Part shown: in pieces, positions 14,545-21,188 of the stretch
How positions within the stretch are numbered: position 1 is the stretch's first letter
How the letters are laid out: each line of letters starts with the position of its first letter
NCBI GenBank assembly: GCA_041485445.1
Contig: JBGPJN010000013.1
Span: 1-21,643, forward strand
Direction of reading: 5' to 3'
DNA from: SHYG01 sp041485445
Lineage (GTDB): Bacteria; Chloroflexota; Dehalococcoidia; Lucifugimonadales; UBA3495
DNA: 21,643 nucleotides
Translations under genes and position numbers: made by a program
Notes under the pieces: generated by a model
What the model was told of the DNA's origin: nothing
What the model saw: the letters and a program-made list of their open reading frames with translations, nothing else
The model's database searches: none

Positions 14545-14621
14545 TGGGGCGAGCGACGGGATTCGAACCCGTGATCTCCTGGGCCACAGCCAGGCGCCTT
14601 GACCACTTGGCCACGCTCGCC
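14545..14621 (-). tRNA. tRNA-His (anticodon GUG)
   Basis: On the - strand the gene begins GGCGAGCG and ends CGCTCGC, then C73 and an encoded CCA (to 14545). The first G (14621) is the G-1 typical of tRNA-His and faces C73. The anticodon stem CCTGG/CCAGG closes the loop CTGTGGC, giving anticodon GUG. The T arm is ACGGG-TTCGAAT-CCCGT. It is 77 nt with G-1 and CCA. Confidence 0.95.
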
Positions 14622-14691
14622 ATAACTGGTCGGGCCCTGGCCGTGCTGGGGCGCCGGGCCTGGCTGCGACGTCCACCGTCCAGCCGCGGTT

Positions 14692-14720
14692 ATCGTAGCA
14701 AAAAGCCGAATCCCTGACAA
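14692..14720 (-). promoter_or_regulatory. Promoter of the tRNA-His/tRNA-Arg unit
   Basis: On the - strand: TTGTCA (14720-14715), a 17-nt spacer, then TACGAT (14697-14692). The predicted transcript starts near 14686, about 65 nt before the 5' end of tRNA-His. A 7-bp hairpin (GCCAGCC/GGCTGGC, 14721-14736) lies just upstream, between this promoter and the divergent peptidase gene. Confidence 0.65.
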
Positions 14721-14772
14721 GCCAGCCCCGGCTGGCCGGCAAGGTAGCGGGCTACTGGGTGAAGGAGTTAAC

Positions 14773-16149
14773 GTGCGCCGGACATTATACCTGACCTGGC
14801 TGGTGCTCCTGTGTCTGCTGTTGGCGGGGAGCTACCCGGCCTCTCCCCTGGTCCAGGCCCAAACCGATGCCAGCCAACTCCAGGTCACCAGCCAGGGCGC
14901 CGAGGCCACCTTCCCCGACCAGATGCGCTTCCACCTGACCGCCACCAGCCCCGACCAGATTGACGAGGTCCGGCTGTTTTTCAAGAGGGCGGGCCAGGTC
15001 TCCTCCGCCTACCGGGCGGTGGAGTTCACCCCGGGGACCACCATCAGCGGCCAGGCCGTGCTCCGCCTTGGCCTGGGCGACGCCTACCTGCCGCCGGGCA
15101 GCGAGCTGCAATACTACTTTGAACTCCGCGACGCCGGGCAGCGGGTCTTACGCACCCCGGCCCAGACCTTCATCTATCAGGACACCCGCCTGCAGTGGCG
15201 CAGCGTCACCGGCGGGATTATCACCGTTTACTACGGCGGCGGACTGACCGAGGACCGCGCCAAGCTGGTGCTGGCGGCCAGTCAGGAGTCCATGGCCAAA
15301 ATGCTTCCGGTGCTGGGAATCCAGCCCACCCGGCCCCTGCGCATCGTGGCCTACGGCAACTACCGGGACATGGGCGGCGCGCTGCCCTTCCGGTCTCGGG
15401 CGACCCAGGAGCAGTTGGTCACCGAGGGCCAGGCTTTCACCGACGAACGGGTGCTGCTGGTGCTGGGCTCCGACCCCGGGGTACGGGGTATCGCCGCCCA
15501 CGAGTTCGCCCACCTGCTGGTGGCGGAGGCCGCCGGCAATGCCATCCAGCGGGTGCCGGCCTGGCTCAACGAGGGACTGGCCGAGTACGCCAACCCGGAA
15601 TCGGCCCCCAGCTATGACCAGTACCTGCGTCGCGCCGTCCGGGACGGGACCGTCAGGCCCCTATGGCACTTGATCGCCTTCAACGGCACGCCGGACGACA
15701 TCATCACTGCCTACGGCCAATCGTCGGCCGTGGTGCAATTCTTGATTGACACCCACGGCGAGGACAAGATCGCCGAGGTGATGCGCGCCTTCCGGTCCAA
15801 CCTGAACGTGGACCGGGCGCTGGAGCGGGTCTACGGGTTTGACCAGTACGGCCTGGATACAGCCTGGCGCAAAAGCGTGGGGCTGGCCCCCCTGCCGCCG
15901 CGGGAGACGGCAGAGGGGCCAGCAACCGCAACGCCGGGGCCCACCCCAGTGCCAACCCCTGGCGCCACTCCGGCGCCCGTGGCCACCGCAGAGCCCTCAC
16001 CACTGCCGCCCACCACCGGGCCCGGCTCCGGGGCCGCCGTCCCGCCGGGCGCCGCCGGATGCAACGGGGCCAGCCCGGACCTGGCCTGGCTGGCCCTGCT
16101 GGGCGCGGTGGCGGGGGTGATGCTGGTGCGGCGCAGGCGTCTGAAATAA
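14773..16149 (+). CDS. Secreted gluzincin-type metallopeptidase (peptidase MA-like) with Cys-TM-Arg C-terminal tail
   Basis: A 458-aa protein from GTG 14773, with AAGGAG (14762-14767) 5 nt upstream. It has a Sec signal (RRTLYLTWLVLLCLLLAGS, cleavage probably after VQAQ near residue 30). Residues about 35-140 form an Ig-like β domain (FHLTATSPDQIDEVRLFFK). The peptidase domain spans about 145-370 with zinc ligands H243 and H247, catalytic E244 in HEFAH, and downstream E267 in WLNEGLAEYAN as third ligand; this spacing is that of gluzincins. A Thr-Pro stalk follows (about 375-420). The tail has Cys430, a membrane segment (about 436-452) and RRRR, resembling MYXO-CTERM/GlyGly-CTERM sorting tails. 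It should act at the cell surface. Substrate unknown. The tRNA unit is divergent and the ABC operon convergent, so it is probably transcribed alone. Confidence 0.8.
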   Translation: MRRTLYLTWLVLLCLLLAGSYPASPLVQAQTDASQLQVTSQGAEATFPDQMRFHLTATSPDQIDEVRLFFKRAGQVSSAYRAVEFTPGTTISGQAVLRLGLGDAYLPPGSELQYYFELRDAGQRVLRTPAQTFIYQDTRLQWRSVTGGIITVYYGGGLTEDRAKLVLAASQESMAKMLPVLGIQPTRPLRIVAYGNYRDMGGALPFRSRATQEQLVTEGQAFTDERVLLVLGSDPGVRGIAAHEFAHLLVAEAAGNAIQRVPAWLNEGLAEYANPESAPSYDQYLRRAVRDGTVRPLWHLIAFNGTPDDIITAYGQSSAVVQFLIDTHGEDKIAEVMRAFRSNLNVDRALERVYGFDQYGLDTAWRKSVGLAPLPPRETAEGPATATPGPTPVPTPGATPAPVATAEPSPLPPTTGPGSGAAVPPGAAGCNGASPDLAWLALLGAVAGVMLVRRRRLK

Positions 16150-16150
16150 C

Positions 16151-16206
16151 GTAGGGGCGCACCTATGTGTGCGCCCCCCAGGGCAGACACATAGGTCTGC
16201 CCCTAC
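16151..16206. repeat. Double-hairpin palindromic element with GTAGGGGC termini
   Basis: A 56-nt element bounded by inverted GTAGGGGC (16151-16158) and GCCCCTAC (16199-16206). Inside are two hairpins: GGGGCGCAC/GTGCGCCCC, then GGGCAGAC/GTCTGCCC. This form resembles dispersed short repeats seen in Chloroflexota and other genomes. It lies between two convergent genes and may act as a bidirectional transcript end. Confidence 0.8.
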
Positions 16207-16222
16207 AGGGTTCCCACCCTCC

Positions 16223-17188
16223 CTACCGCGTCCGCGGGTTGAAGGCGTCGTTCAGGGCATCCCCCAGCAGGTTGAAGGCAAACAGCAACACCGCCAGCGT
16301 GATTACCGGCACCAGCAGCAGGTGGGGGTCGCTGCGCAGCACCGCGATGTTGCCGTTCTCAAAGATCATCAGCCCCAGGCTGGGGGTGGGCGGCTGGATG
16401 CCGATTCCCAGCCAGCTCAGAGTTACCTCGGCTCCGGCAAACCCCGCCAGTCCCGAGGACACCGAGACAATAACCGGGCTCATCACGTTGGGCAGCAGGT
16501 GGACCCACAGGATGCGAGGGGTGGAGGCGCCCATGGCGCGGGCGGCCTCCACGTACTGGTTCTCCCGGGCCTGCAGCACCTGGCCCCGCACCAGCCGCGC
16601 CATGCCGAACCAGGAAAAGGCCAGCATGGCCGCCGAGATGACGAAGTAGTCCACCACGCCCGCCTTCACGATGCCCTGGATGCCGCTGGCCGCTTCGAAC
16701 TCCTTGACCCAGGTGATGACCCTGGGCTTGACCGTGGCGACGATGATCAGCATCAGGAAGATGCTGGGGAAGGCCGAGGTGACCTCCCCCACCCGCATGA
16801 TGATGGAGTCAACCAGCTTGCCGAAGTACCCCGCCGCCAGCCCAAGCAGGATGCCCAGGGCCAAGCTGCCGGTAATCAGGGCCACCAGGGTGATGATCAC
16901 CGTGGTGCGCAGGCCGTAGATTACCCGGGTGAGCAGGTCGCGCCCCAACCGGTCGGTGCCCAGCGGGTGGGTCAGGCTGGGCCCCTGCTTGGCGATGCTC
17001 AGGTTCTGATCGTTGTAGCCGTAGGGCGTGGCCAGCGGGGCCAGGGCGCCGGCGCCGTACATCAGCGCGATGACCCCCAGACAGACCAGCGCCAGCTTCT
17101 TGCGCAGCAGCCGCCGCAGGGACACCGCCCAGTAGCCCTGGGAGGGCTGCTCATGGCCGGCTCCCTCGCGCTGCGCTTTACCCTGCAA
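16223..17188 (-). CDS. ABC transporter permease, DppC/OppC type
   Basis: A 321-aa inner-membrane protein from TTG 17188, with GGAGGGAG about 5 nt upstream. The start overlaps the end of the DppB-type gene by 11 nt, which indicates translational coupling. An N-terminal helix (LALVCLGVIALMYGAGAL) precedes the exported loop with HPLGTDRLGRDLLTRVIYGLR, a hallmark of the DppC family. The BPD_transp_1 region (about 90-315) follows. The EAA loop is EAARAMGASTPRILWVHLLPN, which contacts the ATPase. The length is slightly above the usual size because of an extra segment around PRVITWVKEFEAASG. With its partner it forms the channel for peptides or related solutes. The downstream hairpin element probably ends the operon, and no ATPase gene follows. 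Confidence 0.9.
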   Translation of the reverse strand: MQGKAQREGAGHEQPSQGYWAVSLRRLLRKKLALVCLGVIALMYGAGALAPLATPYGYNDQNLSIAKQGPSLTHPLGTDRLGRDLLTRVIYGLRTTVIITLVALITGSLALGILLGLAAGYFGKLVDSIIMRVGEVTSAFPSIFLMLIIVATVKPRVITWVKEFEAASGIQGIVKAGVVDYFVISAAMLAFSWFGMARLVRGQVLQARENQYVEAARAMGASTPRILWVHLLPNVMSPVIVSVSSGLAGFAGAEVTLSWLGIGIQPPTPSLGLMIFENGNIAVLRSDPHLLLVPVITLAVLLFAFNLLGDALNDAFNPRTR

Positions 17189-18125
17189 CGTAGCTCCCTC
17201 CCAGCCGGATGCGCGGGTCCAACAAGGGGTAGGCCAGGTCCACCACCAGGTTGGCCAGCACGAACAGGGTGGTGCCCACCAGGGTGAACGCCATGATTAC
17301 CGGATAGTCGCGGGCGAATAGGGACTCAACCCCCAGCAGGCCCACGCCGGGGATGCCGAAGGTGGTCTCCACCACGAAGGAGCCGCCCGCCAGCCCGGCC
17401 AGGGCAAACCCCAGGTTGGTGGCCACCGGCACCAGGGCGTTGCGCAGGATGTGGCGCGATCGCACCAATCGCTCGGGTAGGCCCTTGGCCCGAGCGGTGC
17501 GGATGTAGTCCTGGCCCACCACGTCCAGGGTGCTGGCGCGGGTCAGCCGGGCCAGGAACGCCACCTCGGGAAGCCCCAGCACCAGTGCCGGCAGAATGAT
17601 GTGGCTGTCGAAGAAGCCGCCCCAGCCGTGGGAGGGCAGCACGTCCAGCTTCAGTGCGAACACCAGCAGCAGGGTTGGCGCGGTGAGGAACACCGGCAGC
17701 GACTGCCCGGCCAGGGCGGTCACCACCGTAATGGTATCCCACCGGGTGCCCTGCTTCAGGGCGGCGAACAGCCCGGCGGGAATGCCCAGCCCCACGGAGA
17801 GGATCAGCGCCGCCAGCCCCAGTTGGGCGGATACCGGCATGCGCTGCAGGAGCAGTTCCCGCACCGACCGTCCCCGGTACTTGTAGCTTTCGCCAAAGTC
17901 GCCGTGCAGCACGCCCCGCATGTAGATCACGTACTGGACGGCCACGTTCTGGTCCAGCCCCAGCTCCTGGCGGATCCGCAGCGCCACCTCCGGGTTGGAG
18001 TGCTGGCCCAGCAGGATCTCCACCGGGTCGCCGGGGCCAAAGCGCCCCAGGGCGAAGGTGATGAATGACACGATGAGCAGCAGGACGGGCGCCCATAGCA
18101 ACCGGCGCAGGATGTAGGCTCCCAA
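17178..18125 (-). CDS. ABC transporter permease, DppB/OppB type
   Basis: A 315-aa inner-membrane protein from TTG 18125, with a strong purine-rich GGAGGGGG site about 5 nt upstream. It starts with the family pattern YILRRLLWAPVLLLIVSFITF and FGPGDPVEILLG. This is followed by LRIRQELGLDQNVAVQYV and GDFGESYKYRGRSV. Six predicted membrane helices carry the EAA-like loop DYIRTARAKGLPERLVRSRH. The protein ends YPLLDPRIRLGG, typical of the family. It lies 21 nt after the solute-binding protein gene and overlaps the DppC-type gene, so the three are one operon (binding protein, DppB, DppC). Substrate specificity (peptides, nickel, sugars) cannot be read from the permease. Confidence 0.92.
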   Translation of the reverse strand: MGAYILRRLLWAPVLLLIVSFITFALGRFGPGDPVEILLGQHSNPEVALRIRQELGLDQNVAVQYVIYMRGVLHGDFGESYKYRGRSVRELLLQRMPVSAQLGLAALILSVGLGIPAGLFAALKQGTRWDTITVVTALAGQSLPVFLTAPTLLLVFALKLDVLPSHGWGGFFDSHIILPALVLGLPEVAFLARLTRASTLDVVGQDYIRTARAKGLPERLVRSRHILRNALVPVATNLGFALAGLAGGSFVVETTFGIPGVGLLGVESLFARDYPVIMAFTLVGTTLFVLANLVVDLAYPLLDPRIRLGGSYVAG

Positions 18126-18146
18126 TTGCGCCCCCTCCCCTGCCGG

Positions 18147-19823
18147 CTACTCAGCCGCCAGGTAGACGTAACGCCAGCGCGGGATAATCAGAGGCAGCAG
18201 GTAGTAGTCGTGCACGTTGGGCTTGATCAGCACGTACCGGTCGGCGCCGTTCCACAGCGGCACCCAGGGGGCGTCCTCCAGGATCATCTGCTCGATGGTC
18301 TGGTACTGCTGGAAGCGCTTGGCTTGGTCCGGCTCCACTCGCGCCTGCTCCAGCAGCCGGTCCACTGCGGGGTTGCTGTAGTTGGTGTGGTTGTTGTCGC
18401 TGCCGCTGTAGAACAGCACGTCCAGGAAGTCCTGGGGGTCCGGGTAGTCGGCCACCCAGCCCAGCTCAAACATCTGGAACTTGTGGGCGTTGGCGTCCTG
18501 CAGGAACGTGGCCCACTCGGTCTGCTGGATCTCCACCGTGATCCCCAGCTCCTGCTGCCAGGACTGGAGAATGACCTCGGTATCCGATCCCACCGACGCG
18601 CCCAGGTCGCCGGGCACTGACAGGGTGATGGGCGGGAACTTGGCCATGTCGCCGCCGTACTTGGACTCCCGCAGCAGCTGCCGGGCCTTGTCCGGGTTGT
18701 ACTCGTACCCCTTCAGCGCCGGGTTGTGACCGGGGAACCCGGGAGGCAGCACGCCCTTGGCCGGCGAGGCCAGCCCCTCCAGCACGTTGGCGGCGATGCT
18801 CTCCCGGTCGAAGGCCAGGTTCATAGCCATGCGGACCTTGGGGTCGTCAAAGGGCGGTTTCTTGACATTGAAGCCAAGGTAGCCAACCTCAAACTGGGGC
18901 GGTGCCCGCAGCAGCTGCTTATTCAGCGGATTCTTGGGGTCCTTCACCCGCTCCAGGTCCGCCAGGCCCACCCCGGTGATGTGGATCTCGTCGTTCTCGT
19001 ACATCAGCATGGTGCTGCCGCCGCCCAGGATGTACTCCACCTCGTCCAGGTGCGGAGCGCCCAGGTGGTAGGCCTCGTTGGCGGTGAGGCGCAGGGTCTG
19101 TCCCAGCACATACTCGGCGAGCCGGAAGGGGCCCGTGCCGTTGGGCTTGCGCGTCCAGTTGCGGGGGTCGGCCTCCACGTTCTTCCGGTCCAGCACGAAG
19201 GCGGTGGGGTAGGTGAGCTTGGCGATGAAGTAGGCCTTGGGGGCGTCGATGGTGATCTCCAGGGTGCGGTCGTCCACCACCCGCAGTCCGGAGATGGTCT
19301 GGGCCTTCCCGCGGAGCTTCTCCCGGACGCCTACGATGTCACCCAGGTAAGTGTCCACCACCGGCGACTGGGTGCGCGGGTCGGCGGCCCGCTCAAAGGA
19401 CCAGCGCACGTCCTCGGCGGTCACGGTCCGGCCGTCGTGGAATTTGGCCTTGGGGTTAATGTGAAAGGTGTAGACCATCCCGCTGGGGCTGACGTCCCAC
19501 CGCTCCGCCAGGTCAGGGACGATGTTCAGGTCCGGGTCAATGGTGGCCAGCCCGCCAAACACCTCCACGATGATGGTCGCCGCGGAGGTGTCGCTGGCCA
19601 GGTGGGGGTCCAGGGTTACGGGATCAGAGCCCAGGCGCTTCAGCTTGCCGCCCTGGGGCTTGGGCGCGCCCTCGGGCAGAGGCTGGGCCTTGGTGATGGG
19701 CCCGGCGGTGGGCGCCCCCGGAGCCGCGGCGGTGGGTTGTTGGGCTGGGGTGGAGCACCCGGCCAGGCCGAATAGTCCCCCGAACAGTCCTAAGAAGAGC
19801 ACCAGCAGCAGCTTTCGGAACAT
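18147..19823 (-). CDS. Extracellular solute-binding lipoprotein, family 5 (DppA/OppA-like)
   Basis: A 558-aa protein. The ATG at 19823 is preceded by AAGGGAG (8 nt) and begins the signal MFRKLLLVLFLGLFGG, ending in LAGC with lipidated Cys23; the longer frame up to 19889 has no such features. A Pro/Ala-rich tether follows (to about residue 60). The SBP_bac_5 domain follows: VTLDPHLASDTS, then GLATIDPDLNIVPDLAERW, AKFHDGRTVTAEDVRWSFERA, and GTGPFRLAEY. Late segments are AMNLAFDRESIAANVL, NPDKARQLLRESKYGG and PDPQDFLDVLF. The protein delivers peptides or similar ligands to the two downstream permeases and is the first gene of the operon. Family call is firm, ligand unknown. Confidence 0.92.
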   Translation of the reverse strand: MFRKLLLVLFLGLFGGLFGLAGCSTPAQQPTAAAPGAPTAGPITKAQPLPEGAPKPQGGKLKRLGSDPVTLDPHLASDTSAATIIVEVFGGLATIDPDLNIVPDLAERWDVSPSGMVYTFHINPKAKFHDGRTVTAEDVRWSFERAADPRTQSPVVDTYLGDIVGVREKLRGKAQTISGLRVVDDRTLEITIDAPKAYFIAKLTYPTAFVLDRKNVEADPRNWTRKPNGTGPFRLAEYVLGQTLRLTANEAYHLGAPHLDEVEYILGGGSTMLMYENDEIHITGVGLADLERVKDPKNPLNKQLLRAPPQFEVGYLGFNVKKPPFDDPKVRMAMNLAFDRESIAANVLEGLASPAKGVLPPGFPGHNPALKGYEYNPDKARQLLRESKYGGDMAKFPPITLSVPGDLGASVGSDTEVILQSWQQELGITVEIQQTEWATFLQDANAHKFQMFELGWVADYPDPQDFLDVLFYSGSDNNHTNYSNPAVDRLLEQARVEPDQAKRFQQYQTIEQMILEDAPWVPLWNGADRYVLIKPNVHDYYLLPLIIPRWRYVYLAAE

Positions 19824-20233
19824 CAGGCCATCTCCCTTAACCAGCGCCAGAGCGGCCGACGCGGAATACGCGCCGCCTGTGAAGTTCACTCATGAGGAAC
19901 CTTATAGCGCAATTGTAGTGAAACCAGGGCGCCGTTGGCAATCCGGTGTTAGCCACACAACTGTTCAGTTAGGTCCTCGTCATTCCGGCGCAAGCCGGAA
20001 TCCATCGGCGCATCTCAACTGCGGGTGTATCTGGACACCGGCCTTCGCCGGTGTGACGGATGGAGGCCCCACTTCCTACTTCATCCAGTCTGAACAGTTA
20101 CAGCCGTCCAGGCCGCCCTTGACGCCACCTAGCAACCCACCTAAAATCGGAGTCCGGCGAACCCCGGGGAATTCCGGGTCTTGGCCCGCCGGGCCCCAGA
20201 TCCCTAGCCTGTGACCTGAGGTTGTCCTGTCTC
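19824..20233. other. Divergent intergenic region with a nested repeat element
   Basis: About 410 nt lie between the ABC operon (- strand) and the MqnA-like gene (+ strand). It contains a 141-nt repeat element (19959-20099). A possible - strand -10 box TATAAG (19899-19904 region) lacks a convincing -35, so I do not list it as a promoter. The open frame crossing the gap (with HSGASRNP and WTPAFAGVT) is the translation of a known repeat and not a gene. Confidence 0.5.
19959..20099. repeat. Nested palindromic repeat flanked by AACTGTTCAG inverted ends
   Basis: AACTGTTCAG (19959-19968) and CTGAACAGTT (20090-20099) are exact inverted repeats. Inside, CGTCATTCCGGCGCAAGCCGGAATCC starts at 19978-19979 and is a hairpin. 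It is mirrored by CACCGGCCTTCGCCGGTGTGACG up to about 20058, also a hairpin, and the pair has complementary outer CGTCA/TGACG ends. The inner part is of the widespread 'SRNP' repeat type known from many bacterial genomes. The outer inverted ends could mark a small non-autonomous mobile element. Confidence 0.7.
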
Positions 20234-21019
20234 ATGATGCGACCTAACATGCCGCCCCAGCGGCCCATCGGAATGCGTGTGGGCCGGGTGGGATTCCTGC
20301 ACTGCGACCCCTTCTACTTCGACATGGAGCGCCGGGGACTGTCGTTGCAGGAGATGGCGGTGGGCGATCTGGCCGCGGCCCTGGAGGGCAGGGAGATCGA
20401 CGCTGCACCCCTCTCCCTGGTGGACTGCTTCCGGCTGGAGTCCAGCCTGCAGCCGGTGGCCGGGTTCTGTGTGGCCACGGTGGACCGGGGCGGCTTGGCC
20501 CTGCTCTACGCCAACAAACCCATTGAGGAGTTGGAAGGCGCCCGCATCGGCGTGGCGGCCCCCGCTCCCACCTCCCAGAAGCTGCTGCGGGTGCTGCTCA
20601 CCCAGCGTTACGGGGTCAAGCCCGGCCCCTTCGTGGGCCTGCGGGAGCCCTTCGACGCCTGTCTGCTGGTGGGCAACGACGCCCTGCGACGGCGTCGGAG
20701 CGTGCGCGGGTACCCCCACCGCTACGATCTGGGGGGCCAGTGGCGCCAATGGACCGATTTGCCTTTTGTCTACGCCCGGTGGATGGCGCGCAAGGAGGTT
20801 GAATACCAGCCCATGGCCGTGCTCCAGGACACGCTGTACGTGGGGCTGGAGGATGGCGTTGATGCGCTGTACCACGCCGCGGAGCCGCGGGATGACCTGC
20901 TGATGCTGCCCAAGGACATGGCGGAGTACGTCTCAGGCATCCGGTACTTCGTCGGCATGTCGGAGCAGCGGGCCATTGAACGGTTCCGGGGCTGCGTAGA
21001 GAAGCTGGAGGCCGGCTGA
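20234..21019 (+). CDS. mqnA: MqnA/MqnD-family protein, probable chorismate dehydratase of the futalosine pathway
   Basis: A 261-aa protein if begun at ATG 20234. The start is uncertain: TTG 20222 lies directly on a GAGG, and ATG 20273 would fit the usual family N-terminus (MRVGRVGFLHCDP) but has no ribosome site. The family features visible are GRVGFLHCDP near the start and LEGARIGVAAPAPTSQKLLRVLL in the middle. A late GNDALRRR segment followed by YDLGGQWRQWTDLPFVYARW is the typical second half of MqnA. MqnA converts chorismate to 3-enolpyruvylbenzoate at the start of futalosine-dependent menaquinone synthesis. The N-terminal HCDPF differs from the common YLNxxPL form, so a divergent member or related function remains possible. 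No other mqn gene is in the window. It is a single gene upstream of the MTHFR-like gene, separated by a repeat element. Confidence 0.7.
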   Translation: MMRPNMPPQRPIGMRVGRVGFLHCDPFYFDMERRGLSLQEMAVGDLAAALEGREIDAAPLSLVDCFRLESSLQPVAGFCVATVDRGGLALLYANKPIEELEGARIGVAAPAPTSQKLLRVLLTQRYGVKPGPFVGLREPFDACLLVGNDALRRRRSVRGYPHRYDLGGQWRQWTDLPFVYARWMARKEVEYQPMAVLQDTLYVGLEDGVDALYHAAEPRDDLLMLPKDMAEYVSGIRYFVGMSEQRAIERFRGCVEKLEAG

Positions 21020-21039
21020 GCGGGTTTGTGGGAAACCGA

Positions 21040-21163
21040 TTTCTCCCCCTTACCAATGGGGAGACCAAGCGGGGGCGGTCTCCGCTCAGCAAAAGGGGAA
21101 CAACCCCTCCCTTCGGCTAGGCTCAGGGCCGGCTCTAACCTCCCCTTGGTAAGGGGGTGGATT
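21040..21163. repeat. Intergenic inverted-repeat element with CCCCCTTACCAA ends
   Basis: CCCCCTTACCAA (21045-21056) and its exact complement TTGGTAAGGGGG (21146-21157) lie about 90 nt apart, and flanking bases continue the pairing imperfectly (TGGGGAG/CTCCCC). Between them is a further GAGACC/GGTCTC dyad. It looks like a short dispersed or MITE-like repeat. The downstream gene's start lies 26 nt past it, so promoter or leader function for that gene is possible. Confidence 0.65.
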
Positions 21164-21188
21164 TGTCACACGCCCGCTTAGGCGCCCT

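Noticed and set aside
16169..17287. 372-aa + strand frame rich in Gln, Gly, His and Asp
   Set aside because: It is antisense to the two permease genes, which have unmistakable family sequence.
18726..19775. 349-aa + strand frame rich in Val, Gly and His
   Set aside because: It is antisense to the solute-binding protein gene.
19522..20214. 230-aa + strand frame with HSGASRNP and WTPAFAGVT
   Set aside because: These peptides are the well-known translation of an intergenic palindromic repeat; the rest is antisense to the signal region of the binding protein.
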